DNA of 64,000 nucleotides from Euglena gracilis (taxonomy: Eukaryota > Euglenida > Euglenophyceae > Euglenales). The first letter of the stretch is position 1. Each line of letters begins with the position of its first letter. Below, in pieces: positions 23,440 to 38,100 of this stretch. The translations under genes were made by a program, and so were the position numbers. The DNA is taken from positions 16,285,508 to 16,349,507 of the forward strand of contig CP154956.1 in assembly GCA_039621445.1 (NCBI GenBank). The letters run 5' to 3'. The notes under the pieces are model-generated. The model worked only from the letters and a program-made list of their open reading frames with translations, did not search any database and was not told the origin of the DNA.

Positions 23440-26400
23440 ATCCACAAGAAAAGATTATTTGGGAGTGTACCTCCTTTCAACAAAAAAAAACGGGTTTACC
23501 TTTGCGCTGTCTTCTGAGCAGAGGGTGCGATGCTCCAAAGCCATCGACGTTTGCTACAGGAACTGGATTTCCTTTAATTCTCCAGAAAACATTGTGGGTG
23601 CATAGAACGAATAAAATATGGTCCAAACAGTTTCCCACGTGACTTGTTCGGGTTCAAGCCCCACCCAAGAAACTGAAAAATTACTGGGGAAGCGTTCGAC
23701 ATTTGTTGAAAAGAGGGGCCAGAAGAAAGTGGACAGTGAGCCATTGCATTGATTAGCTTACTTGCGAACTGATTTGTAATCACTCAAAAAAAATCCAAAA
23801 ACATCTGGGTCTCATGCCGCAGTCTTCACCGATAAGGATGTGGTAATTGGTGGTTAAAAATTCTGTTGTCGGTAGATGGTTGTGAAATGGCAGAGAAAAC
23901 GGAGAGGGTGGTGGTGCGCTTTTCTCATTGAGTCACAAAAGTTTCAATTTCAGCGAAGGTGCGCGCTTGCAAAGACAAAAATAGAAGTTTTCCAAAAAAA
24001 AAACACATTGTCCTAAAGAAATAAGAGTTGTGCAATTTATTTCAGAAGATCGGGTTTGAAAAAAAGCTGCAAATCATGCAAATTTCTCCTCCTGTGTGTT
24101 CAGCCCCCCCCCCATGTTCAGCTCTGGCGATCTGGAAACTGAGCTTGCACCAAACATGTCCAAAACAAGATTTTTTGACTCAAGGATCACACCCCCACGA
24201 CATTATCTTCTGTCTTCTCCCTCTTTCTCTCTGTTTGTTTCTCTTTGTTTGCCTCCCTTCCCAGCATTCAGCACTCATGCTCCGTCTCTCGCGCAGCTGC
24301 AGCCTGACGGAACGGTCAAGCGCTCGAGGGATTGTGACCTTGAGACGGGTCGCCTTAGAAATGGTGAGAGGGGGCGCCGCCCGGAAAACTGGCGCAACAG
24401 AAATGCAAACCTCAGGGTCCAAACACCTCCAAACGCACACGGTTTTGGAGCTGCGTGCTCGGAATAGTTCCAACCAGGCTACAAGTTCTAGCTAAAAGGC
24501 AGGAAAGTGCCTTTGAGTTCCAGTTTGGGTTTTGATTTTCCGTTAAGCCATTGGAGGTGTTGGTGTTGCCGCTGTCGGAGCCAGAGCGGCACCCCCGGCA
24601 TCAGCTCCGGGATAGACCCGCTTAGAGAAGAAACGCGTCCAGCGATTATGGCCTAGGGCCGGCCGGCCGCTGGGAATTGGGACAGGGGGAGGCGGAGCAT
24701 TAGCTTACTGGGGAGGAGGAGTGGGGAGTGGGACACACAGGTTAGCGCCGAGGCAGGTCAGTGGAAAGGACATGGGGAGACTATGAACAGCTGGCGGGCC
24801 GCCGCCTGCTTCGCACGAGGGGCAGCCCCCGCTGGATGCGCTTGACGGTTTGACAGGTGCTGCTGGCGTGGCTCGGCAACTTTAAGGCGTGGCCGAACCC
24901 CCCAGGGGTGTCTGCCAGGGTGGGCACGTTAAGACAACCAGGCAGGGGGTTCGATAAAAGGGCAGGTAGAGGGGTCGGACACCAGTTGGGGGGGGGGGCT
25001 CCTGCTCAGGCCAAGAACACTAAGTGCCGAGAAAACAGTCACTTCAGAGAGGGAACTGCCAGCCCAAGCAGGCTCGGAGCTCAAAATCAGGGAACAGCGC
25101 TGGAACGTTGCATCAGCAGAGAGAAGGGGCAGAATGAATACCGCAAATGTCAGGGTGGGGCAGGCCGGGCTCACCCTCGGGCAAGGGCATCGAGGGGACG
25201 GGGGAAATGTCCGAGAACCCAGCAACCCCCGGGACAAACGCACATGACTGGGTGGCCAAGGAGGGCCTGAACCCTCTTTGGGAGACGGCGTGGAATTCGA
25301 TGGTTTGCCCCCCAACCGCAGACTTCCAGTCCACCCAATGCTTGCTCACCTTACAGGTTCCTGCCCCCCCCCTTCATTGCTGGTTTCCGCAGACGACTTC
25401 TTTCATACCCCGCAATGAATCAGAGGATCTGGAAAAAAAATAGAATAAGTCGAGCGTGTCTTATGCCCAAAAACACCTTTTCTGAAAGTGAATCTGTGCC
25501 CCAGCATCCAACGGAGACTCGGGTGATTGGCAGCGATTGCAACTACAGCGATGAAATGAAACGCCTGCCACCACAGGGAATCTAAAAGAATGGATGCAAA
25601 TCAGTTGGAGTGCTGCTGGGTTGGAAGATGCAAAGAGCCACAGGCACGGTTGAGGGAAAAAATAGAAATTCGCGGACAGTTAGGCAAGCAGCGGCCTGCA
25701 ACCTCGGAAGAGAGGCCGTGCGATGGAGCGGACCCTGACTTAGGTCAGGAACTGGGGCTGATGCTAAAAACAGACATTCGTTTGCATGGGCGGCGCCTGG
25801 AGTGGGGCCGGGGACAGCGAAGGAATAGGCTAACCCCCCCCCCCCTAAATGGCTGAGAACGAACTGACAAGCACTATCGGGGGCACTCCTTGGGGAACAT
25901 AAAGGGACAGTGGCGTGAGGAATATTTCTCGACTGTATGGGAAACTGCACTCGATCTCTAACGAGCAAAAAAAAGACTATTTCATTAAGCAAATCCCTCA
26001 AACACAAGCGGTTTGTTACATCGAATGGAGGAGTGCAGGCATATGAACCAGTGCACATAATTCCCCACAGGCACCTGGCGACATGGACCTCGCAAAAACC
26101 TGACACAAAAAAGGGGGGAAACAAAACAGAATCACGATTAGTGCAAGTTTAACTTACGCATTTTGGGTGGTGTGCAACAAAACAATCAAGAACAACAAAA
26201 CTTTGAAATTTTGGACCAAAAGGATTCCAAGGGACCATAAGGATTCTAAGAATATGCATTTTTTTGCTTCCAAAAAAATGACAAAAAAATTGTTCACAGG
26301 GTAAAGCATTTGGTCCAGAGGAGAACTTTCTCAAAATCACTTTCACAGCAACTCGAAAATTCACCCACAAAGAACACAAAATTCACACAATTCACACAAA

Positions 26401-27476
26401 AAAACTCACAAGATCGAATAACAGGGAAAACATCTTTCACATCCCCCCTGGAATTTAGAGAAGAGAGATCTAAGGAAGCCCAAAACAGACTGTCAGGATT
26501 CACTCCGGCTATTCAGATTGTGTGAGTGAAGCTCTGGACAAGAACCACAGCGGTTTGGACTAGAGTAGTTCTTAGAGTGGTTCTGTTCATTAAAGCAGAC
26601 TTGAATGTTCCTTAAACTTTTGCTTTGTAAATTTAGCGTCGGGGCCTGCCAATCACCAAATGGATAGGGTTGGGAAGGCCATGTGCCAGATCGAAGTTTG
26701 ATGTGCCTGACCCAATCACAGCCTGGGCATCTCACCACCAACAAAAAAGCCTGGCCTGGAATGCATTTCCCAGGAGAAAGGAGAGGGGGTTGGGATGCCC
26801 GGGGAGGGGAAACAAACAATGAAAGATGAAAGGTGCAAAACAGCATTCGTGGGGCAATAAACCATCCAGCGCATTCGATGAAAAGTCCACAAGAAAAATG
26901 ATCCAAAAAGGGGCATATTTTTGGCAAAAAAAAAACGGGTCGACTTTGGAGAAACAAATGATTTCTAGCATGCGTGGACCATCGTCCATCCACCCAAAAC
27001 ATCAAAAAATGTGCTTTCCCACTTTTCAATGTTCGATCGCGCCTGCACCAGCTGTTGGCCGGCCTTCAAGCCCAAGGGCGGTTCTTAGGGTCGGTCTTTA
27101 AGGGTAGAAAATAGAACCCTGTCCTTTGAGATCTCAGAGCCGGAAAAGATGGGTAAGAACGGGGGGGGGGGGCTTAGATAAGGGTGAAAAAATGACTGCA
27201 AGAAAAATCCGGCGATTCGCGCAGGAGAGGGTTATTTCATGCCAGGTTTTGAAAGGAATTTCATAAAAATTGCGAAATTTCAGAGACTTCTGAAACCTGA
27301 CTGCATCCCAATGGAAGCCTGTAAGAAGATGAGGGCTTAGACACGTGGGGGTCTGCCTCCCGACCCGTCCGCCGGGCTCTTTTGCTGCGAGGCGCCGCCA
27401 TGGGCGAAAGGGTCTCCACCGTCCGCTGCCACCGCCCACCACCGCACGACGGGCACCACGTGGGCCAGTCGGCTGC

Positions 27477-27524
27477 TCAGTTGCCGGAGGTGCAGGCGCT
27501 GGTGCCGCCGTCCACCACCACCTC
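27477..27524 (-). CDS. SDR copy B, C-terminal exon
   Basis: Encodes EVVVDGGTSACTSGN and a TGA stop; acceptor CTG at -8..-6. Confidence 0.93.
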   Translation of the reverse strand, partial: EVVVDGGTSACTSGN

Positions 27525-29125
27525 GGGGCCAGGGTGGGGCGGGGGGGGGGGGGGGCCGAGCCGGGCGGCCAAGAGGGCCGGGGGAGCGTCGCACGGGGTG
27601 GTGGGAGGAAAAGAGCAACCGCTCTCTGTTGCAAGCAGCGCCTCGCCGGTCAAGCCCGCGGGGAATCAACCCCGGATCATACATCCCCGCAGCCAGCTGG
27701 CACTAAGTTTGACACGGGGTTCCGACGGCACTGGCACCATCTTCGTGGTGGTATTGGGTGGAAAAAGAAGCCAGGTGCTGCGACCAGGTAGCAAGTGGTA
27801 GCAATGTGACAAAAAGTGCATTTCCCATCTGCCCCAAGCTCCTTGTAGATGCGTCCTGCAATGCCAAACTTTGGGCACAAAAATCTTGATGTTGCTGCAA
27901 TCCCCAAATCCATTTTCACACACCCGCATATGCATAATGACGCCAACATCGTAAAACACAGAAACGTGTAGAAACAAGTGCTGTCACAGAACATGAGGCA
28001 CCGATATTTTTTCTACCACGCCGGACAGGGTACAATTCTGCTGGAAAAGAATCTAAAAATTTCTACCTCTGTTTCTCTCTATTTCTACCTAATAAAAATT
28101 TCTACCTCTGCAGGGGGAATTTCCATTATGAAAAACAATCTCATGTGAACTGTGTTTACAGTCATTCGCACTTGTAACTCAAAGAAAAGCACAAGCACAA
28201 TGAACCACATAACCCACATAAACCACATGAACTTCGAAAAAAAATCCGGAACATCGAAAAAATCCAATGAAATAATTTTCCAAAAGGGGGAATCTTAAAA
28301 AAAACTTAAACCTGAAAAAACTGTAAATGATTATCTTAAAAAAAGCCTTTAATAAAACCACATTTCTAAAATAAAAAAATCCCACCTCAGTGTGTTTTTC
28401 ATTAGTCATAAGGTAACTAACTCATCAATAGGAATGCCAGTAAACAAAAATCAAATAACCATCACTTCTTGTTTCAACAGCTTTGTGCTAAAGACCCTCT
28501 GTGCTGATGGAACATCACTCGCATTTGGCAAAAGTTCACTTTTGTTTTCCTTTTCCTGTGCACATAGGCGTCTGCTATCCGTCATCACAGGCACATGACG
28601 CTACAATCCATAAGACTGTCAAACTGTTGCAGGGTCAAACAAAGGAAAGAATGCCAGCCTGTGCCTCCCAGGTCCCAGTGCACCAGTGGATTGGTGAAAG
28701 GGAAATGTGATGTTCAGAAACACCCCGGAATAAAAGGGGTGGTGAAATCTTTGAACATCTGAGACTTTGGAAAGCTCAAAGTCTGAGACGTTCAAAGGCT
28801 TCACTACACATTTTTTTTCGGGGTGAACCTTGTTTACCTTTGGAAGCGCCAGGTCTTGATTGACTTGAGGCAGATTTCCCCCTGTGCTTCCACACATTCT
28901 TTGAGTTCTTTCCTGTGCTTGCACCACAGACAGACCTCCGTTGAGGCACCAAGGAGACAGACCCAAAGCAACCAAACAACAAAATGAAAAGGATTTTCTG
29001 GAGGAGTGAACTGCTGTTGAATTTCCGCAGAAAAAACACTTCATTTCGGAAATACTCATTTTTGTGGAGGGAATATATGTGCACCCGCACACATATGCGC
29101 ACGCACACAACACACACAACACACA

Positions 29126-29156
<31 letters not shown>

Positions 29157-32100
29157 GCAACACACACACACACAACGCACAACGCACACGCGCGCACGTA
29201 CACGTGTGCATGCACACATGCACACATGCACTCAGATGGGAGATGGGGGCGTTCTCGGCCCCCACCCTGCGCGGAGCCATTGATATACTTCGCCTCATCA
29301 CTTGCCAAGAAAACCACTGCGTTGGCCACGTCCATAGGTTCCCCCTGCTTCCCAGAGGGGCAGCCACTGGAGCCTGCGGCAAGGGGACAGGGGACCAGTT
29401 TCATTGGTTGGCCCACCCAGCCTTCCCATTCCCATTGTGGTATTGCTCACCCTCATCGAATACTCCAACAAACAGTGTGAGTGTGTTATCCTTCCGGGTC
29501 GTCGCTTGATGAACCCCAGAGGGCAGAGGATGGAAAATTTGAGCTGCTTGGATAAAGGGCTGGCTGACCCCCCTCTTTCCCCAGGGCAGAATGGGAAGGC
29601 CAGGTGGGGGGGGGTCGACCCCCCCCCACCCAGGAGGTGGGGGATTGGGTCGACCACCCCACCCACCACAGCATCTTCACCAATTTTGGGCGAACGGGGA
29701 TTTTGGCTGGGGAAATTTTTTGCAAATTTTTTTTTGAAAAATGAACCCAAAATACATGATTTTTTGATGGAAAACCACATTTTTTCACAAAAAAAATCTC
29801 AAAGTTTTCAGGTTTAAAAATGGGTAGTTTTTAAGAGGGGGTGGGAAAATGTACGTCAAAAAAAAATGGACCAAATTTTGGCACAGTCAAATTTTACTGA
29901 CATTTTTTGGATTTTCAAAAACTTCTCAAAATCAAAACTTTGCGAAAATGTTGAAATTTGGAAGGTGTGAAAAAAAAGGGGGTTTGGGGGGTTTTGGGGG
30001 GGACCTCCTATATGGGTCCCAAAATGGGTCCAAAATACACCCGGTGCCAAATGCGCCAGGAAATATTTTTGGGGTCCAAAAAATGGTGCTTTTGGAAACA
30101 CGGTGGTGGGGGTGGGTGGTCCGACCCCACCCCCCACCCACCACCCTGGCTGTTCGGCCGATTCCCGCTCTGCCCTGTCTTTCCCCCATAGGGGTCCCCC
30201 GTCTGGAACTGGGTCGAACTGGGTCGAAGATTCCGTACCAAAAAATTGAAACTACTGAAATGCCTCAAAAATCACTTTTACTTTGCAAAACATCGATTTT
30301 CTCACCCTGGTCAAATTATGACCAGGTCCACCCATTTTTAGAGGCATTGTTGGCCAGCACTTTTGAAGCTCCAAAACCCATTACCGTGCAATCACCATTC
30401 GGGTGGCTGGACAAGAACTGGAGCTTGTTTATGGGGGATGGGCAGGGATGTGTGGGACGTCCTACTACTACCCGGCTACCGGGGGGGCAACAAGCCAAGC
30501 GGGGGGGGGGGGGTCACTGCCGGCTCCAGGACAATATGCGTCACGCTGGGCCCTCAGCTTCTTGGGATCGATGCCGGCATTCAGCGCGGCCCGTGTCACA
30601 AGAGGAGAGTCGGCCGCCCGCCGTGCCTTGCAGAGGGGTGCGGAGAATTGGACAAATGGTGTGGCCCGCGCCAGTGCCGTGCATGGGTGTGGCCGTTTAA
30701 AGATGTAGTCTCAGAAGTCAGGGGTGTGCGTATTAAGCCACTGCGCACTTACTGAGGCGCAACAGGAACACATTAAAAATGACCCTTTTGCAGCAATGCC
30801 CCCCCTTTTGAGCCTTTTTGGTGATTTTTTTTGGCAAATCAAATCATGTTTTTTCCGTCTGGCACAAAGTACAGGAAAACCCCTAATTTTTTGGCATTTT
30901 GGCCTTCTGGAGGAGTTGCACAGCCATGAGCTAGTCCATCGATTACTTCACCTGACCGCTACCAAGGAGGGGTCCCGCAGTTTGGGCAGGGCTTGTTGCT
31001 GCTGCCATGCTGTCACCATTTCAAGATATTTGGGGGTCACATTTGGGGGCTTATTTGCCAGTGCTTTCTTGTTGGGGTTTCACATGGTCATGAAATATGG
31101 TTTATGATAATTTTGGTATGCACTTTGTAAACCGCACTGAAAGTTCTCTTTTCTTTAGAATTTTGAGTTGCCAGAAAAAATTACCTGCATTTTCCCTGAA
31201 ATGTTTACAATCAGTTTCTGAAATAAATACTGAAATATCCCCATCTTTTGTTCCTGTCATTCTCCCCATCATTTATGTGTGCTGTAATCTTTGCCCAGAG
31301 GGGAAAAAATATTTGTTCTTTGCTGCCAGAAAATGATGATTTTTTGGACGTCTGTGTAGGTCAAAGAAAATGCAAAAAAGGCACCCCAAAATAAGTACCC
31401 GTCCTCTTGAGGAGATCTTCGACCGGGGCCTCCTCCACCACTATCCTTCGGCCAGCCAACCCTCTTTCGCAGCAAGGGAGGGCGGGGCCCACATAGCCCA
31501 CTTGAATAACGTTTGCCCGGATGCCCTGCTTGGCGAATTCGATTCCGGTTTGCCGTGTGAGTGTCTCGCTGCCAGGGAATTTCAGAAAGACTCCGGAGGG
31601 GCCCAGCCGGTAGTCGGGAAAAAAGGAGCTTGGCTGGAACAAACAGGTGGCTTAGGCCATGAGGGGTCCAGGGGGGGTCCAACCTGCAAAAGCCGCTTTT
31701 TTGCTGGCTTTTTCAAAAAAAAAAAAGCCAGCAAAAGCGGGGTGGTTTGCCTTTGGCTGGCACCCAAAAACAGGCAAAAAGCTAAAATCCAGCTAGGTTG
31801 GAGTGTTTCAGCCAAAAATTTTGGGTGAAACTAAAAACGAGGGGGGTATATTTGGAAGGGGAAATCAAACTCCCGTAACCAAAACTGTGCACAAAATTTT
31901 GCCCAATTTGGCCCAAATTTCACCATTTTTAGACCATTTTTCACCAGCTGATGAACATCTTTTTTTTTTGGAAAACAATGACCTAAGACTGTCAGGAAAT
32001 GATCAAATTGTTGGGATTTTTTTTCCTTCTGGCGCCGCTCAAGTTTTCCCCGGAGAGGGGGATGTATATTTGGGCAGAATTTCAAGATATTTGGGGGGGG

Positions 32101-35100
32101 TGCATTTGGGGGGGGGGGGGTGTATGTGCCAGTGCTTTCTTGTTGGGGTTTCACATGGTCATGAAATATGGTTTATGATAATTTTGGTATGTACTTTGGA
32201 AAACCACACTGACAGTCTCTTTTCTTTAGAATTTTGAGCTGCCAGAAAAATTACCTGCATTTTCCCTGAAATGTTTATAATCAATTTTTACTGAAATGAA
32301 ATTGAAATATTCCCATCTTCTGTTCCTGTCATTCTCCCCATCATTTATGTGCACTGTAATTTTTGTCTGGACTGCAATGCAGAAAGCAAATTATTATTAG
32401 TATTTGCATTTATTATTAGCATTTGTTCTTGAAAAAGGCACCTCAAAATAAGTACCTGTCCTCTTGAGGTCCTCAAAAAGGCCATTTCCCACCATTTTTG
32501 ACTCCGGTTTTCTGAAAATTTTGGCCCTCTGTACCGAAAAAAAAATTGGTCAGCCTGGCTTCCTCGGGCTGCGAAACCTTTTTTACTGCTGGTCCTCAGG
32601 GGTCCGCAGCCCAGCTGGGAGCTACTGGCTGGGGTGAAGAAAAAAAAAGGTGTTGGCTGGCTGGACCTCCGCCAGGCGTGGGGGGGGGGGGGGTCCGGCA
32701 AAAGGAATTCCCTGCCCGCTGCCCGCCTTTCCGGCGGAATATGAAAGCCGCTGCTTCCCTGCCAGGGAGTGGCCTGGGGAAACCAACCTCAGGCTGAGTG
32801 AGGTGGCGACCCTCTCTGAGGTCACAGAGCCAGGCTTCAATATAAGGACAGGCGGGGGGAATCGGCCACCCGGACCGCGCCACTCTTTGGCTGGGGGGGG
32901 GTCCCCTACCTAAAGAGTGGAACAGTCCGGTGACCGATTTTGGGCCCGACACCGCAAACCAGCAAAAGGCCATTTTGGGCATTTTTGGGGGCAAAGATTT
33001 GTCAAAAAAATGCTAAAAAAGGTTTTCGAGGCAAAGTGCCGGAAGGAAAATTTTGGCCTTTGGGGAGTTCCCGGGTACCACCCTCGTCGGGGTCCGTCCA
33101 GACCCCCCTCGGCAAGTGGGTCTGAGGCAGGCGGGGGGGGGGGGGGTCCAGCCCCCCCTCCGGTCCCGGACCGGAGGGGGGGGGGCACCCCCCACCCAAG
33201 CCTCGTACGCCTTATATCGAACCCTGCCTCCCCCCCCCTATTGGAAGAGGAAGCGGTCACGTGACAAGACAGCAAGTGTCCGGGTGACAACTTCCAGGGG
33301 TGGGGGGGGCAGGCTTTTGCTGAAGGGCCCCGGTGGGGTGGTCCATTGGCTACCCCCCCCCCTTGGCTGAGACACGCCAATGTTCAGGGAATGCACCGTT
33401 GACACCGGGGGGGGGGGGATCCACGCCACCGTAATTCGATGAAAAACCCTCAGGAAGTGTTCCGGAAGAGGGCCGTTGACGCGGGGAGGGGGAGGGTCAA
33501 CAACGCAGCGTGTCTGGGGCAAGGGGGGGCAGCTGGCCATTTTGCTAGCCATCAGGAAAAAGCCACTGGTGGCACCCCCTCCCCCCTGGGGGGGGGGTCC
33601 GGGTCCAAACTGGGAAAGAAATTCCTCCGGCACTTCCGACGAGGTGGAAATGAGGCTTTTAATCTGTTTCTGGGCCGATTTTGTTCCAAAAATGCAAAAA
33701 AAATGGACACATTTGGCAGGTGTTGGGGGATGGGAAAATTTCGGCACATCGCGCTGGTCACTGGAAAAAAAAATCTTCCACTGGTTAGCCCTCCAAGTGG
33801 ACCCCGGGGGGTCCAAAAGGATTTCCATCAGCCAAATTTGGACTAGCTGCAGTCGAGCCCCCCCCCCCAGGGTACTGCAAACCCTCAGGCAGAAGCCTGG
33901 GGGGAGGGGGGCATTAGCCCATTCGTCCCCCCCAAAACTAAGCGATCTCTAACGAGCCAGAAGACAAAATTTCTCTCAGGCCGAAGAAAGAGGCTGCCTC
34001 CAAAGAGCTGGCCTCTTCATACGGTCGGATGAGTCATTGACTCCTGAATTCGCTGCTTTTGGGGCAGCGTAGGGTGGCGCTGCCGCCGCCCCCAACCCCC
34101 CACGGCCAGCCCACCTGGGGCGGGGAAGCCACTGCCTGGTTCCCATCCCCAGCGCTGCCTTCCCAGTCGGGCCGCCTCGTGCCAAGTGGGGCTGAAATGG
34201 AGTCCGCAAACTGGTGGGGATTGCGAAGAGAAAATCGGGTCCAGAAAAATTGGGGGGCAAAATGTTTAAAATGGTCGAGGAAAAGTGGCTGTTTGTTGAA
34301 TAAAAGGAAAAGAAGAAACGAGGGCACTTCCCGAGAAGCAACGAAAAAATGGCATTTCGTATCATTGAAATGTCACTATTTCTGAAAATGGTCTGGAACA
34401 TTTGAGCTGTTTCCTGAAAATAGTCCAGAAATATTAGGTGACAAACCAATTTTTTTTGACAACCCAGGTTTTCAAACTATTCGATTTTCTACAAATCAAT
34501 TTTATCTATGCCCAGCTTACCCAAAACTTGTTTGTTTAAGTCGAAATTGAGCACTTCCAGTCTCAAGTCCAAAAGAGGAAATGATCCAACAACAGGGGAT
34601 AAAGGGGATTACAAGCAGAAACGAGCAGACGAGTGTACCATTTCTTTCCAAGTACTCGGCCCTAGTCAGCTGCCTTTGATCAGTCACTCTCCTGATTAGA
34701 TCAGTCGCTCCCAGGGGGGTGTCGCCACCCACTTGAGCAAAAACCAGAACTTAATTTGATTGCGGTGGCTGTCTGTCGAAATTGCGCCACTGTTTTTTGC
34801 CGAGGGCGACACTCCGTGACTTGGAGGGGGGGAAATAAGTTCTGTACGTGTTCTGTCAAATGATTTTCCTAACGACACTTTGAAAGTCGTCACCCCTGTT
34901 GTCACCCACCCTGGGACCCTGGGGCAAGATCGGCTGACGCGCCATGTTGGAAATCCACGACAGGGCTTCCCAGCAGTTGTCACCCAGGCTTGTTCTCACT
35001 GATTGGTGAGGTGACAAATTGGGGTCAGAAGGGCAATCTGAAGCAGGTTTGTACCCCCCCAAAAAACGCGACTTGGCGCCATTACTTGTGCACAAGTATG

Positions 35101-38100
35101 GGAAACATGTTGCAATGCCATTTGGGGTCGTCTTCCACCCCTCCCACACTGTTCATTTCTCACAAGTTTTATGATAGCCGCATGTTTTTTACGCCTCTGG
35201 GCAGTAATCCGACCAGCACGCTGGAATACCTATCCAGGAGACCATAATGGGAACCCCCAATCGGTCTCCAGTTTTGGGGCCAGATTATGCCCAGTGGCGA
35301 GGGCCATATCGTCGGCCTGGGGTGGGCCCGGCCGTAGCGATGGTGCTGACAAAGATGAAGTTGCCGGAGCGCTGCTCCACCATGTGGGGCACGAAGTGGT
35401 GCAGCAGCAGGAACTGCGCGTGGAGGTTGAGGTCGATGGACTGCATCCACTTCTGGAGGTCCAGCTTGCGCATCGGACGCTGGGCCCCGCCGAGCCGCTC
35501 GGGTATTCAGCGTTGGAGTGGCGGGCCACTGGCACCAGGAACTCCTTTCTTACAGGAAACCCTCCTGCAGGGCTGCACGGGAAGGCCTGCGGGGAGGGGG
35601 TCAACCCCTCTCCACCCCGGAAGGTGGGCCCCCAAACCCACCATGGCACCTGCCCAAAGAAAATTCCTTCGGCGACGAAGGCAAATTTTGACCTAAATAT
35701 CGGCGCCCCCGGAAACAAAGTCCTACCCCTGGTGGGGGGGGGGGGGTAGGACCACCTCTACCACAGGGCCATTCCACCCACCAACCATGGGGTTTCGGGG
35801 ATTCCCGTACAGTCCTGCCCTCCCGTGAGAGGTTGGTATTGGGGATATGGCAATTCCCCGGCGGACCTGGACCTTCTGGCCCTGGAGTTCTTGGGTGTGA
35901 TAGTTTCCCGGGGGGGGGGGGGCAGTGTTCCATCAGCACCACGCTGTCGTGTCGATGACCCAGAAATGCGCCACTGACGCTGTATGCGGGGTCAAAATTC
36001 TGGGGATGGTGAAAAGGGGACAATCCAATTGAACCTGCTGATTGCTTCCCTGAAGGCCCCCCGAAAAGGTTTCTGTTCTCTGTCCGCAGTCCCCGCCAGT
36101 GATGACTGAGGGAAGAGGTTTGTCAGAAAAGTTTGAGAATTTGAGGGTGAGGGTCGGCTCTTCCCCTAGCGGTTGGTGAACAGGTGGGGGGTACCAACAA
36201 AACTTCGCTGCCTGGCTGTCGAAATGGCATTAATTTGCGCCACTGTGAGGCCAAAACCCAGTGGGGCGCCACCTGCACACAATTTGATTTGATTTGATTT
36301 GATTTGATTTGATTTGATTAAATGTAATTTAGTTTAGTTTATAAATAAATAATATATGGTTTATTTTTTCTGGTTTTAGGGGTTTAACCATTTGAACCCA
36401 CTGAGGAATTACGACCTGTGAGGGGGCCGCCCAGGCCCCGTTGTACTTGCTGCAGAAGATGCCCGCGTTGACCACCGTGTCCACCCGCCCGAACCGCTCG
36501 ATGGTCTCCATCACCAGCCGCTGCACGTCGTCCGGCTTTGTCATGTCCCCCTGCACCAGCAGGCACTCCCCCCCAGGGCTGCATCAGACGTTCCTTCTGT
36601 GGAATAGTGTTCTGCCGGTTATGGGTGTCCCATACCCCCCCCCCTTTGGAAGTTGTCCCCTCGGGGACGCTCCCAGCAAGCTGGTCATGTGGACCGCTTG
36701 GCCCCTCCCCACGGGAATTTGCCACCTGGGCTGTTGCCAGCTGACTTGTCAGGTGACAACTCTGGGGGGGGGGGGTGACCACAACCCCAACTGTGAGCTG
36801 GTTCGAATGTAGTTCTGACTGCGTTAGTCAATGAATTTGATGGACACGCTTCATATGGGGGTCGTTCTCGTCAATGTGCACCAATTCAGGAGTGGCCAAC
36901 AGGTGAACTTGCGCACATCCTCCAAAACACACATAATACGCATGCGCAAGCGCACGCACGCATGCAACCCCGCGCGCACACGCACACCCATACACACCCA
37001 TACACACACACACACACACACTCCAGGGATCGCCCAAGGGGATCATCACCGAGGCCACCCTACACTCCGCCCTCTGCCTCGATGACCCGCTGGAGCCCCT
37101 CCAGCTTCTCGTACGTGCGGGACACGCACACCACCCGGGCGCCCTGGCGAGCCATGGCGACCGCGGTGGTGGTTGGGGGCAGGGGTCGGGGGTTGGTGAG
37201 GGGAGCAGAGCGGAGCATTTGCAGTGCTGGGAAAGGAGGTTGAAAAAGGTGACACCAGTTTAAACAAGCTTGAAACACAACAACAAAACAAACGTCACAG
37301 ACATTGACACACACAAAGTACGGATGATTAACTCATGTCCTTCACAATAGGCGCGTGCACAGCCCATATCTTATTGATGCACAGCGTTGCGCTGGCAGTG
37401 TTCCGAGTTGGTATTACACAGGGCTTCAGGGCGTGTGACATGCCAGCACACGCTCATATTTTGAAGGCAAATGCTGGGGGGCAAAAAGAACGCACAATAA
37501 AAACAGATAAATTGTGTCGCGATTTCCTTTCTTTTTGTAACAAAAAAAACAAACTCGCAAAGATTCCTGTGAGAACAGGCACAACAGACAAGTGCAGCCA
37601 AAATTGAAACACACAACAAAACGCAATTGAAACACAGACAAAAAAAACCGCAATTTTAGAGGTCATCATCAAGGCTTAACATAAAGCCAGGTGCGGATGG
37701 GGGTGACTGAACCCCCCCCCTCGGTCATGAAGCTTAATTTTTTACCAACCCCAGGGGGGTCACCAAAAAACCGATGGGGGGGGGGGCTGGCCACTCTAAA
37801 GTCAAGGGAAAATTGACCATACACGTGAAAAAATGGTCACAGAATTTCTGACACCATCGGCACCGGGTCACTTTGGTGGGTTTTTTTGCTGCCCCCCCCC
37901 CCAAGGGAAGGAGTTTTAGGATCAAAACCATTCATTCACTTCCGGGGGCGGGGTCATAAGTGATGATTGTGTATGAAGGATGGAGTGGGGTTGGGTGGGG
38001 ACACCCCCTCCCCCCCCCAGCAGTGGCATACGACAAAAGTCTTATTTTGCAAAAAAAAATACTCCAAAAACGACAGAAAGAAAATGAATTGCATTTTCCA

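Noticed and set aside
24590-24670. Possible tRNA or small structured RNA
   Set aside because: The GC-rich segment does not form a cloverleaf with the invariant tRNA bases.
24200-26150. Less repetitive stretch that might hold a gene
   Set aside because: Several frames of 80-180 codons overlap on both strands, none with a recognisable domain or exon rule.
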